Assembly: GCA_018222965.1 (NCBI GenBank) | Contig: JAAEZH010000027.1 | Span: forward strand, 1-64,000 | Direction of reading: 5' to 3' | DNA from: Bacteroidota bacterium | GTDB lineage: Bacteria; Bacteroidota; Bacteroidia; Chitinophagales; Saprospiraceae | Length of the DNA stretch: 64,000 nucleotides | Shown here: positions 62,666-64,000 of the stretch, in pieces | How the letters are laid out: each line of letters starts with the position of its first letter | Numbering within the stretch: the first letter of the stretch is position 1 | The notes under the pieces: model-generated | Told to the model about the DNA's origin: nothing | Databases searched by the model: none | The model's input: the letters and a program-made list of their open reading frames with translations, nothing else | Program-made: the position numbers and the translations under genes

Positions 62666-63718
62666 CTATTCTTCTTCGTCGATCAGGATAGCATCGTCGA
62701 TGATCTCATTGCCATCGCCATCTTCATCGGTGAATCCTTTTACCGTTCCTTCATTCTTAGGTTTTTCAGCATCAGATTCGGAGATGGTGATCTTTGGTTT
62801 TCCGCTAAAACTGTGGTAGTCTCCATCGGCATAGCGTTCTGCTTTGGAAAAGAAATCATCCTTGCCCTCCAATTCGCTTTTTTTGAGTTTCTCCTGTCGG
62901 CTTTTAGCCTGCGCTACCTCACTTTCGATATCATCGGCCATGTCTTTTGCTTTGTCGGCCAGGTCATCCAGCGTTTCAGAGGTGTCTTTTACGGCATCTT
63001 TTGCTTTGTCGGCCAGGTCATCGCCACTTTCTTTAGCCGCTTCCTCCTGCGCTTTATCGTAAAAAGATTTGCCTTTTTCGCGGAGTTTGTCTCCGATATC
63101 TTCAGCGCGGTCTTTAAACTTATCGACCATCTCGCCGCCGGTTTTTAGTACTTTTTCTCCTACATCTTCGGTGAAGTCTTTGGCTTTTTCAAGGGCATCA
63201 CCGCCTTTGTCCAGCACTTGACCACCCACCTTTTCGGTAAAGTTTTTGGCCTTCTCCACAACGTCTTCTCCTACATCCAACACTTTGTCTCCTACTTTTT
63301 CAGCGGTATCTTTGGCTTTGTCTACATAGGGGGCAGCCTTGGAGCGCAGATTTTCCCGGGCGCCTCCTTCCACGGGCTCATCAGCGGGCTCAGAATCTGT
63401 CGCTTCGGTTTTTCCAGGGGCATCCGCTTCCTCATCGTCATCGAATGCTTTTGAGGTGAGGTCGCTGGCAAAATCTTTGGCAGAGTTATACATTTCAGAA
63501 CTTTTCTCCCGGATTTTCTCCCCGGTGTCTTCTGCAAAATCTTTGGTTTTATCCCAGGCCTCTTCAGCCCGGTCCTTAACTTTGTCGTATACTTCTTCCG
63601 TTTTTTCAGAAATATCTTCGCCTACATCCCTGGCTTTATCAGCGGCTTTTCGAGCGCCTGATTTGCCAACAGATTTGGCTCCAAACAGAAGTTTCTTAAA
63701 ATCGTTGATCAATCCCAT
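62666..63718 (-). CDS. LEA/apolipoprotein-like amphipathic repeat protein
   Basis: 350 residues with almost no hydrophobic core. It is made of amphipathic helical repeats, about 22 residues apart, with the pattern DKAKDFTEDVGEKVL, full of alternating Lys and Asp/Glu. The N-terminal MGLINDFKKLLFGAKSVGK is also seen in other proteins of this group, and the C-terminal tail is very acidic. Such proteins resemble plant LEA group 3 and some bacterial stress proteins; protection in drying or membrane association is plausible but unproven. The start is ATG 63718; the frame continues upstream to 63838 without family-like sequence. Confidence 0.75.
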   Translation of the reverse strand: MGLINDFKKLLFGAKSVGKSGARKAADKARDVGEDISEKTEEVYDKVKDRAEEAWDKTKDFAEDTGEKIREKSSEMYNSAKDFASDLTSKAFDDDEEADAPGKTEATDSEPADEPVEGGARENLRSKAAPYVDKAKDTAEKVGDKVLDVGEDVVEKAKNFTEKVGGQVLDKGGDALEKAKDFTEDVGEKVLKTGGEMVDKFKDRAEDIGDKLREKGKSFYDKAQEEAAKESGDDLADKAKDAVKDTSETLDDLADKAKDMADDIESEVAQAKSRQEKLKKSELEGKDDFFSKAERYADGDYHSFSGKPKITISESDAEKPKNEGTVKGFTDEDGDGNEIIDDAILIDEEE

Positions 63719-63910
63719 GTCGGTTTTTATTTTTCTTAAAGTTACGGTTTTTAGGACGCAAAATCGAGGGGCGGGTTTCATCCTGCATGATTTTTTCGTT
63801 AAAAAACAGCTTTGACAGGACGAAATTCCGCTTCGCATATACGACCTTAGCTTATGAAGCTGCTTTCAATTATATTGATAGCTTCTAACTGACGGAAAAT
63901 ACCCTAATCT

Positions 63911-64000
63911 ATGTTTGAATCCAGTGTTTACACCAACCGAAGAAACCGCCTTTTAGATTATATCGATAACGGACTGATCCTGTTGCCGGGCAATGAAGAG
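63911..64000 (+). CDS. Aminopeptidase P-like (Xaa-Pro aminopeptidase) N terminus, partial
   Basis: The first 30 codons, cut at the right edge. The peptide MFESSVYTNRRNRLLDYIDN and the following GLILLPGNEE are the N-terminal pattern of Bacteroidota aminopeptidase P (family M24B). The catalytic domain is outside the window. It is divergent from the LEA-like gene. Confidence 0.65.
   Translation, partial: MFESSVYTNRRNRLLDYIDNGLILLPGNEE

Overview
The window is a 64 kb piece of a Bacteroidota chromosome, most likely from the Saprospiria. Supporting signs are the type IX secretion lipoprotein PorW/SprE, two probable T9SS cargo proteins (a type A C-terminal tail and a gliding-motility-type C-terminal domain), many short lipoproteins, family-typical promoters (-7 TAnnTTTG), and almost no Shine-Dalgarno sequences. 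I found no tRNA, rRNA, CRISPR array, transposase or prophage gene.

Layout. 1-3.4 kb is an AT-rich island with two or three related genes of unknown function on the minus strand. 4.2-11.8 kb holds a TPR-adenylate cyclase-HD fusion, a DUF4920 lipoprotein and two tandem MORN-repeat metacaspases. 12-13.3 kb is the rpsF-rpsR-rplI ribosomal operon, facing porW. 16.8-24 kb carries an M23 peptidase, a HAD-like protein, a TIGR01777 epimerase and a peptide ABC importer (binding protein plus two permeases, no ATPase). 24.6-29.4 kb has HU, a split transketolase, a cystathionine gamma-synthase-type enzyme and a secreted serine hydrolase. 29.5-36 kb has acylphosphatase, an ATP-grasp protein, leucyl aminopeptidase, an esterase and a LysM lytic transglycosylase. 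36-43.6 kb is a signalling block: a bestrophin, a receiver-thioredoxin-reductase fusion, a cNMP-binding histidine kinase and a divergent propeller-sensor adenylate cyclase. 43.6-46.5 kb has moaD, moaE, mobA and meaB. 46.8-54.3 kb has a DUF4190 protein, an enoyl-CoA hydratase, a haem-binding protein, a lipoprotein, a CPA1 antiporter and a BNR-repeat protein. 54.6-64 kb has a GT35 phosphorylase homologue, a 1988-residue secreted PKD protein, an LEA-like repeat protein and the start of an aminopeptidase P.

How the parts may work together. Two class III cyclases keep every residue expected for making cAMP. One of them is divergent from a histidine kinase with an N-terminal cyclic-nucleotide-binding domain, and that kinase lies just upstream of a receiver fused to a thioredoxin-reductase-like flavoprotein without redox cysteines. 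I infer a local cAMP-to-phosphorelay-to-flavoprotein route. This inference is the best candidate here for an undescribed system.

At the DNA level the clearest signal is a palindrome, TTCGSCGAA (extended form CTTTCGSCGAAAG). It occurs 18 times across 9.6-61.7 kb, against about 0.5 expected by chance, in all reading phases and also between genes, but not in the AT-rich island. Several palindromic or MITE-like elements sit directly next to stop codons.
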